A DNA stretch of 64,000 nucleotides from Actinomadura sp. NAK00032 (GTDB lineage Bacteria; Actinomycetota; Actinomycetes; Streptosporangiales; Streptosporangiaceae). The translations under genes and the position numbers were made by a program. The DNA lies in NCBI RefSeq assembly GCF_013364275.1, contig NZ_CP054932.1, forward strand, positions 5,332,001-5,396,000. Direction: 5' to 3'. Positions 42,081-50,742 of the stretch are shown here, piece by piece. The notes under the pieces were generated by a model. The model did no database searches. It was not told the DNA's origin and saw only the letters and a list, made by a program, of their open reading frames with translations. Each line of letters opens with the position of its first letter. Positions within the stretch are counted from its first letter, which is position 1.

Positions 42081-44257
42081 TCAGGAACCCGCGATCTCGG
42101 TGAGCTTGGTGATGACTTCCCCGGTCCCGGCGATCGCGGCGCGTTCGAGGACCTTGCTGATGCTGGGTGAGGCCTCGCCGCCGGTGACGCGTTCGACGGG
42201 CGCGTCCAGCCAGTCGAAGTGGCGGCGCTGGATCTCGTCGGCCAGCCATCCGCCGTAGGAGGTGCCGAGCGCGCCCTGCTCGGCGATCAGCACCCGGTTG
42301 GTCTTGCGGATGCTCGCGCCGATGGTGTCCCAGTCCAGGCTGGCGCGGTCCAGCCAGCGCAGGTCGATCACCTCCGCGTCGACGCCGGCGGACTGGACGG
42401 CGTCGAGGACGGGCCCGACCATGGCGAGGTAGGTGAGGACGGTCAACTCCGCGCCGGGCCTGCGGACGGCGGCCCGGCCGGGCGGGATGCAGTGGTCGAG
42501 GTCCTCCACCGGGGCCTGGCCCGTCGCGGTGTACAGGTCGACGTGTTCGAGCACGATGACCGGGTCCTTGCAGCGCAGCGCGCTGTTCATCAGCCCGACG
42601 TAGTCGAACGGGGTCGACGGCGCGACGATCCGCCAGCCGGGCGCGGTCGCCATGATCCCGGCGGGGTCCATGGAGTGCTGCGAGCCGTAGCCGGTGCCCA
42701 TCGCCACCTTGCTGCGCAGGACCAGCGGCACGGGACCGTCACCGCCGAACATGTGCCGGGCCTTGCCGATCTGGTTGAACAGCTGGTCGGCGGCCACCCA
42801 CATGAAGTCGGCGTACATGAACTAGACGACGGGGGTGTGGCGGCCGTCGATGGCGATGCCGCCGGCCAGCCCGGCGAAGGCGTTCTCGCTGATCGGGGTG
42901 CCGAGCACCCGGTCGGGGTGGGCCTCCTTGAGGCCGCGGGTGGCGCCGTTGGTGCCGCCTTTCAGCCGGTGCACGTCCTCGCCCATGACCACGATGGAGG
43001 GGTCGTCCGCCATCCTCCTGCCCATCACTCCCGCGACGGCGTCGACGAACCTGACCTCGGCGAGAGCCCCGGTGAAGGTGGCCTGCTCGGCGACGGGTGC
43101 GCCGGCGAACTCGCTGAGGTCGCCGCGGATGCCGACGTCGCGGAACTCCGGGTCGGGCCACTCGGCGGGCTTGATCCGCCGCCCGCCCCGCTTCGCGCCG
43201 GGGTCGTCCTCCAGGAGGGTGTCGCCGAGGTCCGCCATGACAGCCTTGGCGCGTGCGGTGAGGCCCGCGATCTGTTCGTCGGTGAGCAGGCCGCGCCGGA
43301 CGAGATGCCCGGACAGCCGGGTGATCGGGTCCCGCTCGCGCCACCGCTTCTCCTCGTCCTTGCTGCGGTAGCCGAACGCGCTGCCCGGGAAGGACCCGTT
43401 CTGGTGGAAGTAGCGGTAGACATCGGCTTCGATCAGGGTCGGGCCGCGGCCGGCGCGCATGTGCTCGACGGCCTCGCCCATGGCGAGGTGGACCGCGAGC
43501 GGGTCCATCCCGTCGACCTTCCAGCTCGCGACGCCGAAGCCGGGGCCGCGGCCGGACAGCCGCGGCTCGCCGGTCGCCTCGCGGACGTGGGTGGACACCG
43601 CGTACCGGTTGTTCTCGATGAAGAAGCAGACCGGCAGCCGCCACGCCGCCGCCAGGTTGAACGTCTCCAGGGTGGAGCCGATGTTGACGGCGCCGTCGCC
43701 GAAGTAGGTGACCGAGACGGCGTCGGTGCCGGCCTGCCGGTGCGCCCACGCGAACCCCGCCGCCTGCGGGACGCCGCCGCCGACGATGGCGTTGGTGCCC
43801 ATCGCCCCGGCCTCCTTCCACCGCAGGTGCATCGACCCGCCCCTGCCGTGGCTGAACCCGCGGTCGAGCCCGCAGATCTCGGCGAGGGTGCGCAGCAGCA
43901 GGTCGCGGACGTCCGCCGGGATCTCCGCGCGCGGGTCCAGGCCCTTCGGCGCGAGGTGGCCGAGCGCCTTGGCGAGGAACTGGTGGTGCCCGCGTGCGAG
44001 CCGTTCACGGTGTCGGCGCTGGTCAGAAGCAGCGCTGAGCCGACCGCGCCGCCCTCCTGCCTGATGCTGGAGTGCGCGGGCCCGTGCACGAGTCCCGCGC
44101 CCGCGAGTTCGAGGACGTACTCCTCGAAGGTGCGGATGAGGACCAGCTGGGCCAGCATCGTCTCGAGGGTCGCGGGCGCCGCCGCGTCCCAGTCGTCGTC
44201 GGTGGCGGCGATCTCGACCCACGGCGCGTCGGGTCGCAGTGGCTGGTGCCGGGTCAT
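42081..44257 (-). pseudogene. Fused alpha-beta 2-oxoacid dehydrogenase E1, broken by one missing base and one amber codon
   Basis: The gene encodes an E1-alpha domain (TPP motif YFGDGAVNIGSTLETFNLA; IENNRYAVST) joined to an E1-beta domain (VVMGEDV, GTPISENAFAG, YGSQHSMDPAGIM). It begins at ATG 44257 overlapping the VOC stop. Two lesions are seen. After VNGSH the frame changes: adding one C between 43993 and 43994 restores SHRGHHQFLAK, the conserved E1-alpha histidine loop. At 42822-42824 an in-frame TAG stands where the conserved PVVEFMYADF has its glutamate (GAG to TAG); the frame continues unchanged afterwards. As written no full-length protein can be made; a sequencing error is possible for the single base, less so for both. 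Confidence 0.85.
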
Positions 44258-44778
44258 GCCGGGCTCTCCTGTTCGCGGTCGAATGCCTTGCCGCCGGGGT
44301 AGGAGACCAGCTCGAACTGCATCCCCCAGGGCGCGAGGAAGTAGACCCATCGCTGCCCTTCGCTCGGCCCCCGGCTCCTGGTGGGCTCACCGAGCACCGT
44401 CACGCCGCGGCCCTTCAGGTGGGCGACGGCCGCGTCGAGGTCGTCGACGTACAGGGCGACGTGGTGGCCGCCGATGTCGCTGTTGCGCGGCTGCTCGGTG
44501 CGCTGGCCGGGCGACGCGTACTCGAAGACCTCGAAGATCGCCTGGGTGCCGCAGCGGAAGAAGTGCAGCCGCCGCATCACCGCACGCGGGTCCACGTTCA
44601 GGTGGTCCGCCATCCAGCCGCCGCCGTCGTCGCGGAACGGGCCGAGGCTGTAGAGGTACTCGCAGCCGATCACGTCCACCAGGAAGCGGCGTGCCTCCTC
44701 CAGGTCGGGGACGGTGAACCCGAGGTGGTCCACGCCCGCCAGGCCCGGCAGCCCCGTTCCGGTCGCCGGGCCGCTCAC
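44254..44778 (-). CDS. VOC-family (glyoxalase/dioxygenase fold) protein
   Basis: A 174-residue two-module vicinal-oxygen-chelate protein. Metal-ligand positions are seen in GVDHLGFTVPDLEEARRF (His), AIFEVFEY (Glu), GGHHVALYVDDLDAAV (His) and MQFELVSYPGG (Glu). Such proteins are extradiol dioxygenases, epimerases or lyases. GTG at 44778 overlaps the upstream aldehyde-dehydrogenase stop (GTGA), and its stop overlaps the E1 start (ATGA), so it belongs to the ALDH-VOC-E1-E2 operon. Confidence 0.87.
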   Translation of the reverse strand: MSGPATGTGLPGLAGVDHLGFTVPDLEEARRFLVDVIGCEYLYSLGPFRDDGGGWMADHLNVDPRAVMRRLHFFRCGTQAIFEVFEYASPGQRTEQPRNSDIGGHHVALYVDDLDAAVAHLKGRGVTVLGEPTRSRGPSEGQRWVYFLAPWGMQFELVSYPGGKAFDREQESPA

Positions 44779-45631
44779 CAGGTCACCGCCATGTACGTGG
44801 ATTCGAGGTAGTCGAGCATCCCCTCGTGCCCGCCCTCCCGGCCGAGGCCGCGCTGCTTGACACCGCCGAAGGGCGCGGCGGGGTCGCTGACCAGGCCCCG
44901 GTTGAGCCCGACCATGCCGGACTCCAGCGCCTCGCCGACCCGCAGCGCGCGGGCCAGGTCGCCGGTGTAGACGTAGGAGACCAGCCCGTACTCGGTCGCG
45001 TTCGCGGTCGCGACCACCTGCGCCTCGTCGGTGAAGGCGACGATCGGCGCGACCGGGCCGAAGATCTCCTCGCGCAGCAGCGCGGCGTCCGCCGGCACGT
45101 CCACCAGGACGGTCGGCTCGAAGTAGAAGCCGGGCCGGTCGGGGCGCCCGCCGCCGGTGACGGCCCGCGCGCCGCGGCCGACCGCGTCCCGCACCAGTTC
45201 GTCCACCTTCGCGGCCGACCGCTCGTTCACCAGCGGCCCCACCTCGGTGGACGGCTCCGTGCCGGGCCCGACGACCAGCGCGGCCATCCGGCCGGCGAGC
45301 CGGCGGCCGAACTCCGCCGCCACCGGTTCCTCGACGTAGAAGCGGTTGGCGGCGGTGCACGCCTCCCCGGCGTTGCGCATCTTCGCGACCATCGCGCCGT
45401 CCACGGCGGCGTCGAGGTCGGCGTCGGCGAAGACCAGGAAGGGCGCGTTGCCGCCGAGCTCCATCGAGGTGTTCAGCACCTGCTCGGCGGCCTCGCGCAG
45501 CAGGATCCGGCCGACCTCGGTGGATCCGGTGAACGACAGCTTGCGGACGCGCGGGTCGCGCAGCATTCCCGCCACGACCGGCCCCGAGCGGCGCGCCGGC
45601 AGCACGTTCACCACGCCCGGCGGGACCCCGG
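44775..45631 (-). pseudogene. Aldehyde dehydrogenase gene lacking its 5' part
   Basis: Homology to succinate-semialdehyde/betaine-type aldehyde dehydrogenases starts abruptly at AGVPPGVVNVLPARRSGP (about 45631) and then runs intact to the C-terminus: FTGSTEVGR, catalytic glutamate MELGGNAPF, catalytic cysteine NAGEACTAANRF, EEIFGPVAPI, and PFGGVKQRGLGREGG. About 190 N-terminal residues, including part of the NAD site, are missing. An ATG at 45662 could start translation but lies in sequence from the unrelated neighbour. A stable enzyme is unlikely. Confidence 0.8.
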
Positions 45632-45632
45632 C

Positions 45633-45944
45633 GTCCTTCCTGCTGCAGCGCATCGACGACAACTACGACCACTGGGCCGAGGCCTTCCCCGACCGGCCCA
45701 GCAAGCTGCTGCGCAACATGTGGTACGACACGGCGAACTTCCACGCCCCATCGCGCGGTGCACGATCGACAGCTTCGGCATCGACCGCATCCTGCTCGGC
45801 AGCGACTTCCCGTACTTCCAGAACGATCTCTACACCCGGGCCGTGCGCTACGTCGAGGAAGCCGGTCTCACCGCCGAGCAGGTGACCCGGATATTCGAGA
45901 CGAACCCCGCCGAACTTCTCGGGCTCGGCGGCACGGCACCGTAG
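45633..45944 (+). pseudogene. 3'-fragment of an amidohydrolase 2 (ACMSD-like) gene, frameshifted
   Basis: The plus strand reads FLLQRIDDNYDHWAEAFPD and KLLRNMWYDTANFHAP, then after a frame change near 45750 continues IARCTIDSFGIDRILLGSDFPYF and FETNPAELLGLGG to a stop at 45944. These are the last quarter of an ACMSD-type amidohydrolase, including the GSDFP metal aspartate. The 5' three quarters are missing; the sequence begins where the oppositely oriented aldehyde dehydrogenase fragment ends. Confidence 0.8.
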
Positions 45945-45993
45945 GAACCCGCCGCACGGAGGGTCTCGCGCGGGCGGTGGCGGCGGTCTGCCG

Positions 45994-47598
45994 TCAGTCG
46001 TCTCGCGCGCTGAACAGATCGTCGGCCACGAGCGCGACGTGCAGCGACACCCTGACGTCCGGGTCGTCGAGGTCGACGCCCAGGACCGCCTCGATCTTCG
46101 CGAGGCGGTCGTAGAAGGCCGCGCGGGACAGGTGCAGGCCGGCCGCGGCCTCGGTCTTGCTCGCCGGATGGTTCAGCAGTGCCCGCAACGCGGCGAGGAG
46201 GTCGGTCCTCGCCCCCTCGGCGCGGTCGTGGTCCTTGAGGGGCGACAGTTCCCGGTCGACGAAGAGCTGAAGGCGCTCGTCCTCGCCGAACAGGGCCAGG
46301 AGGCCGCGCAGGTGCAGGTCCTGGAGCCGGTGGACGTCCGGGTCGCGGTCGCGGCGGGCCTGCGGTGCCGCGTCGGCGACCTGGCCGGCCTCCAGCATCG
46401 TCCGCGCGATGCCGGAGCGGTCGGGGACCGCGCGCCCGGCGGCGACGATCACGTCGTGCCGCCGGGCGAGCCGGTCGCCGAGCCGGTCGGCCATGGCGTC
46501 GGCGTCGGCCGAGGACGGGACGGAGATGAGGACGCGCAGGTCGCGTTCGACCTCGCACACGAGTGCGGGCAGCCGGAGGCCGTGGGCGTCGCGGACGACC
46601 GCGGCCGCGAGTTCGCCGGGGTCGGCCTGCGGACGGCCGCTGATCCGGGGCCGGACGACCAGGCCCAGGAACCGGCGCCGCCGGACCGGGAACCCCGCCA
46701 GCTCGCACCGGCGGAGCACCTCGGGCGAGTCCGGGGCGGTGCGCAGGCCGGTGAGGATCTCCTGGTGGGTCCGCCGCATCAGGTTGCCCCGGTCGCGGTC
46801 GTGCAGCCGGTGCAGGGCGAGCGCCGCGGCGGCGCGCTCGGCGACCGCGATCAGCCGCTGCGACGGCGGTGCGGGCGAGCCGATGACGAGGCGTCCCCAG
46901 TCCCGCTCGGTGGTCCCGAGCCGGGTCACCAGCCACCCGTTGCCCGCGTCCCAGCCGGTGCGCCCGGCCACGGCGACCCGCTTGGACCGGGCCGGCCACC
47001 CGTCGAGGAATCCGCTCATGTCCTCTGGACCCGCGAGGTAGTCGAGCGGCCTGTGCTCGGCGTTCTCGACCACGACGGGTCCCCCGGTCAGGCGCTGGAC
47101 CGCCTGGAGAATCTCTGCTGGGCCCGCCTGGCCGAAGCTGAGCTCGGTGAACGTCTCGTGGACGCGCTGGGCGTCCCGGAGCTCCGCGAGCTGCTCGTCC
47201 ACGACGCGCTCGCCGATCTCCTGGGCGAGCGCCGCGAAGCGCGTCTCCTGGTTGAGGACCACGAGCGGGACCGCGAGCGCTTCGCACGCTTCGACGAGGG
47301 CGGCCGGCGGCTCGGCGTCCCACCGGCGTCCCAGCTCCACGACGAGGCCGACGCTCTCGACCTCGGCGAGTTCCTGGACGAAGGCCCGCAGCCCCTCCTC
47401 ATCCGAATCCGGCGGGAGTCCGGTGCCCATCGTCAGCACCAGGTCGCCCGCGCGGAGCAGTTCGCCCACGTCGATGCGCTCGGTCGCGTGGACCCAGCGG
47501 ATCGGACGCTCCAGGCCGGCCCGTCCCGCGACCACCTGAGGCGCGGCGCGCCGGAACGCCGGGAGGGCCAGCGCCTCGGCCAGAGTCACCTGAGCCAC
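45994..47598 (-). CDS. PucR-family transcriptional regulator
   Basis: A 534-residue regulator. The N-terminal PucR domain covers about residues 1-125 (TLAEALALPAFRRAAPQVVAG, IDVGELLRAGDLVLTMGTGL), a central GGDEF-like segment follows, and the C-terminal PucR helix-turn-helix is LLNHPASKTEAAAGLHLSRAAFYDRLAKIE. PucR proteins activate purine or amine catabolism genes. The GTG at 47598 is chosen because GGAGGG stands eight bases before it. It is divergent from the region of the aldehyde dehydrogenase remnant and FAD oxidoreductase at 47707-49516, its likely former targets. Confidence 0.9.
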   Translation of the reverse strand: MAQVTLAEALALPAFRRAAPQVVAGRAGLERPIRWVHATERIDVGELLRAGDLVLTMGTGLPPDSDEEGLRAFVQELAEVESVGLVVELGRRWDAEPPAALVEACEALAVPLVVLNQETRFAALAQEIGERVVDEQLAELRDAQRVHETFTELSFGQAGPAEILQAVQRLTGGPVVVENAEHRPLDYLAGPEDMSGFLDGWPARSKRVAVAGRTGWDAGNGWLVTRLGTTERDWGRLVIGSPAPPSQRLIAVAERAAAALALHRLHDRDRGNLMRRTHQEILTGLRTAPDSPEVLRRCELAGFPVRRRRFLGLVVRPRISGRPQADPGELAAAVVRDAHGLRLPALVCEVERDLRVLISVPSSADADAMADRLGDRLARRHDVIVAAGRAVPDRSGIARTMLEAGQVADAAPQARRDRDPDVHRLQDLHLRGLLALFGEDERLQLFVDRELSPLKDHDRAEGARTDLLAALRALLNHPASKTEAAAGLHLSRAAFYDRLAKIEAVLGVDLDDPDVRVSLHVALVADDLFSARDD

Positions 47599-47706
47599 GA
47601 AACCACCCTCCCGCTCCGCACCGGGGCGACACATTGTCGCCCCAATTGCCGTAGAGCCTACGTTCCGCCACCCATCCGCGGGGACGACGCCGGAGAGGAT
47701 GAAGCC

Positions 47707-48036
47707 ATGGGAGTCGAATACGCCGGGACGGCGGACGCCTGGGGGCAGGTGACCAATCCCGCGACGGGCCGGGTGACCGGCAAGGTCGCCCTCGCGAGCG
47801 AGGCCGACGCCGCCCACGTGATCCAGTCGTCCGCCAGGGCCGCGACCGGTTGGGGGAACACCTCCCTGGCCCGGCGCACAACATCGCCCTTTACGTCGGG
47901 CCCGCGATGCTCACCAAGCCGCCGCGGGGGTCGTTCAGCAACCTCGCCGACGCTGTTCTGGCGCGACGCAGGCCTGTCCGGAACCGCCTTCAGTCCGTAC
48001 CAGGTGGTACATGAGGCGTACGACAACACCAACTAG
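47707..48036 (+). pseudogene. Aldehyde dehydrogenase 5'-fragment followed by unidentified remnant
   Basis: Starting at ATG 47707 about 60 codons match the N-terminus of a methylmalonate-semialdehyde-type aldehyde dehydrogenase: QVTNPATGRVTGKVALASEA and WGNTSLARRT. At about 47880 the similarity ends; the following bases read LYVGPAMLTKPPRG in one frame and AFSPYQVVHEAYDN in another, neither of which I can place. A stop at 48034-48036 closes the last frame. I see no other gene in the 508-base stretch 47599-48106. The remnant lies between the PucR gene and the FAD oxidoreductase gene. Confidence 0.65.
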
Positions 48037-48106
48037 GGCGACAGCCGGGAACCCTCGTCGACTTCACCCCGCCGTCCGCGCAGACGACTGAACAACGGGA
48101 AACCAC

Positions 48107-49516
48107 GTGACACCGCACCAGACCGCCTACGAACGCAACGCACCCGACGCCGGCGTCGTCCAACGCGCCCTGGCCGAGACCAAGCGATCGGTCTACTGGC
48201 TCGAAGAAGCCGGCGCCCGTCCGCGGTTCCCGGAGCTGACCGCTGCGCGCAAGGCCGACCTCACGATCGTCGGCGGCGGGTACCTGGGCCTGTGGACCGC
48301 CGTACACGCCAAGCGCCGCGATCCCGGCCTGAGAGTGGTGCTCCTGGAGGCGAAGACGGTCGGCTGGGCGGCGTCCGGGCGCAACGGCGGGTTCTGCGAG
48401 GCCTCCATCACCCATGGCGACGAGAACGGCCGGGCCAGATGGCCCGAGGAGTTCGACACGTTGCAGAGGCTCGGCGAGGAGAACCTGGACGCGTTCGAGC
48501 GGGACGTCCGAGACCTGGCCCTCGACTGCCACTGGGAGCGCACCGGGACACTCACCGTCGCGGTGGAGGAGCACCAGGTCGCGTGGCTCCACGGAGCACC
48601 CGGCGAGTTGGACCGCGCGGCGGTCCAGGCCGAGATCAACAGCCCGCTGTTCCTCTCCGGAGCGGTCGATCCGGACGGCTGCGCGATGGTCCACCCCGCT
48701 CGCCTCGCCCTGGAACTCGCCCGTGTCGCCGCCGAGATGGGCGTTGAGATCCACGAGCACTCCCCCGTCACCGGACTGCGCACGGCGAGCGGCGCCGTCG
48801 AGGTGCGCACCGTCCGCGCCGCGGTGACGTCCGGCCGAGTGGTCCTGGCCACCAACGTGTTCCGGTCGCTGGTGCGCCGCAACCGGCTGATGACGGTCCC
48901 GGTCTACGACTACGTCCTGATGACCGAGCCGCTCACCGGCGAGCAGATGGCGTCCATCGGCTGGAGCGATCGCCGGGGGCTCGCCGACCTGGCGAACCAG
49001 TTCCACTACTCGCGTCTGACCAGGGACAACCGCATCCTCTTCGGCGGGTACGACGCGGTGTACCACACGGGCCGGATGGTCAAGGAGCGCTACGAGGAGC
49101 GTCCCGAGACCCATGCCAGGCTCGCCTCGCACTTCTTCGCGACCTTCCCGCAACTGGAGGACGTCAGGTTCAGCCACCGCTGGGCCGGCGCCATCGACAC
49201 CTGCACCCAGTTCACCGCCTTCTACGGCCTGACCCACCGCGGCCGCGTCGCGCACGCCGCCGGATTCACCGGCCTCGGCGTCGGAGCCACCCGGTTCGCC
49301 GCGGAAGTGCTCCTCGACCTCCTCTCCGGTGAGTCCACCCCGCGGACCGAACTGGAGATGGTGCGCAAGCGTCCGCTGCCGTTCCCACCCGAGCCCTTCG
49401 CCAGCGTGGGAATCAACCTGACCCGCTGGTCTCTCGACCGCGCCGACCACCGGCGCGGCAAGCGCAACGCCTTCCTGCGCGCCCTCGACGCGGCCGGACT
49501 GGGCTTCGACTCCTGA
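48107..49516 (+). CDS. FAD-dependent oxidoreductase of the D-amino-acid-oxidase/PuuB family
   Basis: A 469-residue DAO-superfamily flavoenzyme resembling gamma-glutamylputrescine oxidase (PuuB/OrdL). The FAD motif is LTIVGGGYLGLWTAVHAK (GxGxxG) near residue 50, followed by VLLEAKTVGWAASGRNGGFCEAS with the SGRNGG typical of this family. The C-terminal part has HRGRVAHAAGFTGLGVGATRF that closes the FAD site. It oxidises an amine or N-methyl amino acid to the imine with O2. GTG start with GGGAAA upstream. With the PucR regulator and an aldehyde dehydrogenase remnant it suggests a former amine catabolism cluster. Confidence 0.88.
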   Translation: MTPHQTAYERNAPDAGVVQRALAETKRSVYWLEEAGARPRFPELTAARKADLTIVGGGYLGLWTAVHAKRRDPGLRVVLLEAKTVGWAASGRNGGFCEASITHGDENGRARWPEEFDTLQRLGEENLDAFERDVRDLALDCHWERTGTLTVAVEEHQVAWLHGAPGELDRAAVQAEINSPLFLSGAVDPDGCAMVHPARLALELARVAAEMGVEIHEHSPVTGLRTASGAVEVRTVRAAVTSGRVVLATNVFRSLVRRNRLMTVPVYDYVLMTEPLTGEQMASIGWSDRRGLADLANQFHYSRLTRDNRILFGGYDAVYHTGRMVKERYEERPETHARLASHFFATFPQLEDVRFSHRWAGAIDTCTQFTAFYGLTHRGRVAHAAGFTGLGVGATRFAAEVLLDLLSGESTPRTELEMVRKRPLPFPPEPFASVGINLTRWSLDRADHRRGKRNAFLRALDAAGLGFDS

Positions 49517-49556
49517 CGACCGGAAGCCGCAGAGGATGCGCCGGACCGTAGGGGGC

Positions 49557-50642
49557 TCAGCGCAGGACGGCCGCCAGCAGGTCGGGCCCCAGCGACGTCA
49601 GATCGGGCAGGTTGAGGGTGTAGCGGACGTACCGCCCCTGCCGTCGGGAGGTGAGCAGGCCCGCGCGGCGCAGGACGGCGAGGTGCCGGGAGACCTCCGG
49701 GGGTGAGAGTTCCCAGGCTTGGGCCAGCTCACCGGTGGTGTGGGGGCCGCGGGCCAGGGTGCGCAGCAGCCGCAGCCGTACGGGATGCGCGAGTGCCTCC
49801 AGCCGCAGCGTGACCGTTTCCAGCGATACCGGCTCCGGTGGACTCGCCTCGGCCACGGGGTACTGCACCACCGGTCGCCACCCCGGCGCGTGGACCGCCA
49901 CCAGGTGCGGGCGGCCGAAGACGCTGGGGAGGAAGGTGACTCCTGTGTCGTGGGCGGCGGTCGCGTTGTCCTGCAGCTTGTCCACGATGATGCGGTCGCC
50001 GTCCGGCGTCAGGGTCACGGCGCTGGAGACCGATGCGAGTGCGGCCCTGATGCCCTGGCGCCTCAGCAGGTCGTTCTTCAGGCGCAGGTCGGTGGCCAGT
50101 TGCGCGGCGACGCTCGTCCAGGCGGCGTCGAAGAAGGCCTCGGCGCACTGTTCGAGGGTGCTGCGCACCCGCGCCCGCACGGCGGCCGGGTCTGCGAGCA
50201 GCCGTTCCGCGAAGGCCTCCTGGAGCGCGCCGCGGGCCTGGGCCCGGTCCAGGGCACGCTCGCGCGCCGTCGCGTCGGCGAGCGGCGACGGCGCGGCGAA
50301 GTGGACCCGGTTGCTGCCGCACGTGGTGATGAGCGCGGCGGTCACATAGGTTTCGTCGTCGATCCGGTCCACATCGTCCAACTCCTCGGCGAGGGTGGGC
50401 CGCGGACGGGCGGGGACCAGGAAGTCGGCCCGTGAGGAACGCCAGAGGAACTCCGCCTCCCGGAGCCGCTCGGCCAGCTCCGGCCGCAGCCCGGCCCAGA
50501 CGTCCGCGGCCCAGCCGGCGAGCTGCGGGTGGTGCCCGGGTTCGGCGAGCACGTGCAGCATCGCGGTCAGCTCGGCCAGCGGGGACGCGGCGAACCGCAG
50601 CCGCCCGGACGGCGGGCCGCCGATGTCGATCCTCAACGTCAT
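49557..50642 (-). CDS. ArsR-type regulator with N-terminal DUF5937-like domain
   Basis: A 361-residue protein. The DNA-binding winged helix is at the C-terminus (about residues 275-350): LRLEALAHPVRLRLLRTLARG, HTTGELAQAWELSPPEVSRHLAVLRRAGLL, RRQGRYVRYTL. The long N-terminal domain (FAASPLAELTAMLHVLAEPGHH) is the type found ahead of ArsR helix-turn-helix in many actinomycete regulators, ligand unknown. It is divergent from an MFS exporter with a 27-base palindrome in between and so probably represses that exporter and itself. Confidence 0.9.
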   Translation of the reverse strand: MTLRIDIGGPPSGRLRFAASPLAELTAMLHVLAEPGHHPQLAGWAADVWAGLRPELAERLREAEFLWRSSRADFLVPARPRPTLAEELDDVDRIDDETYVTAALITTCGSNRVHFAAPSPLADATARERALDRAQARGALQEAFAERLLADPAAVRARVRSTLEQCAEAFFDAAWTSVAAQLATDLRLKNDLLRRQGIRAALASVSSAVTLTPDGDRIIVDKLQDNATAAHDTGVTFLPSVFGRPHLVAVHAPGWRPVVQYPVAEASPPEPVSLETVTLRLEALAHPVRLRLLRTLARGPHTTGELAQAWELSPPEVSRHLAVLRRAGLLTSRRQGRYVRYTLNLPDLTSLGPDLLAAVLR

Positions 50643-50678
50643 CCCCCCATCATCGCTGGTCGGACGGCCCGCGAACGC

Positions 50679-50705
50679 GTCGATTGACGGTGTCCGTCAA
50701 TCGAC
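50679..50705. promoter_or_regulatory. ArsR operator, 27-bp perfect palindrome
   Basis: Arms GTCGATTGACGG (50679-50690) and CCGTCAATCGAC (50694-50705) with a three-base spacer lie in the 100-base region between the divergent ArsR-type and MFS genes. The perfect symmetry and location make it the probable operator. Confidence 0.85.
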
Positions 50706-50742
50706 CACGGTCGGTCCCGCGACCGAGCGCACCGTTGACGCC

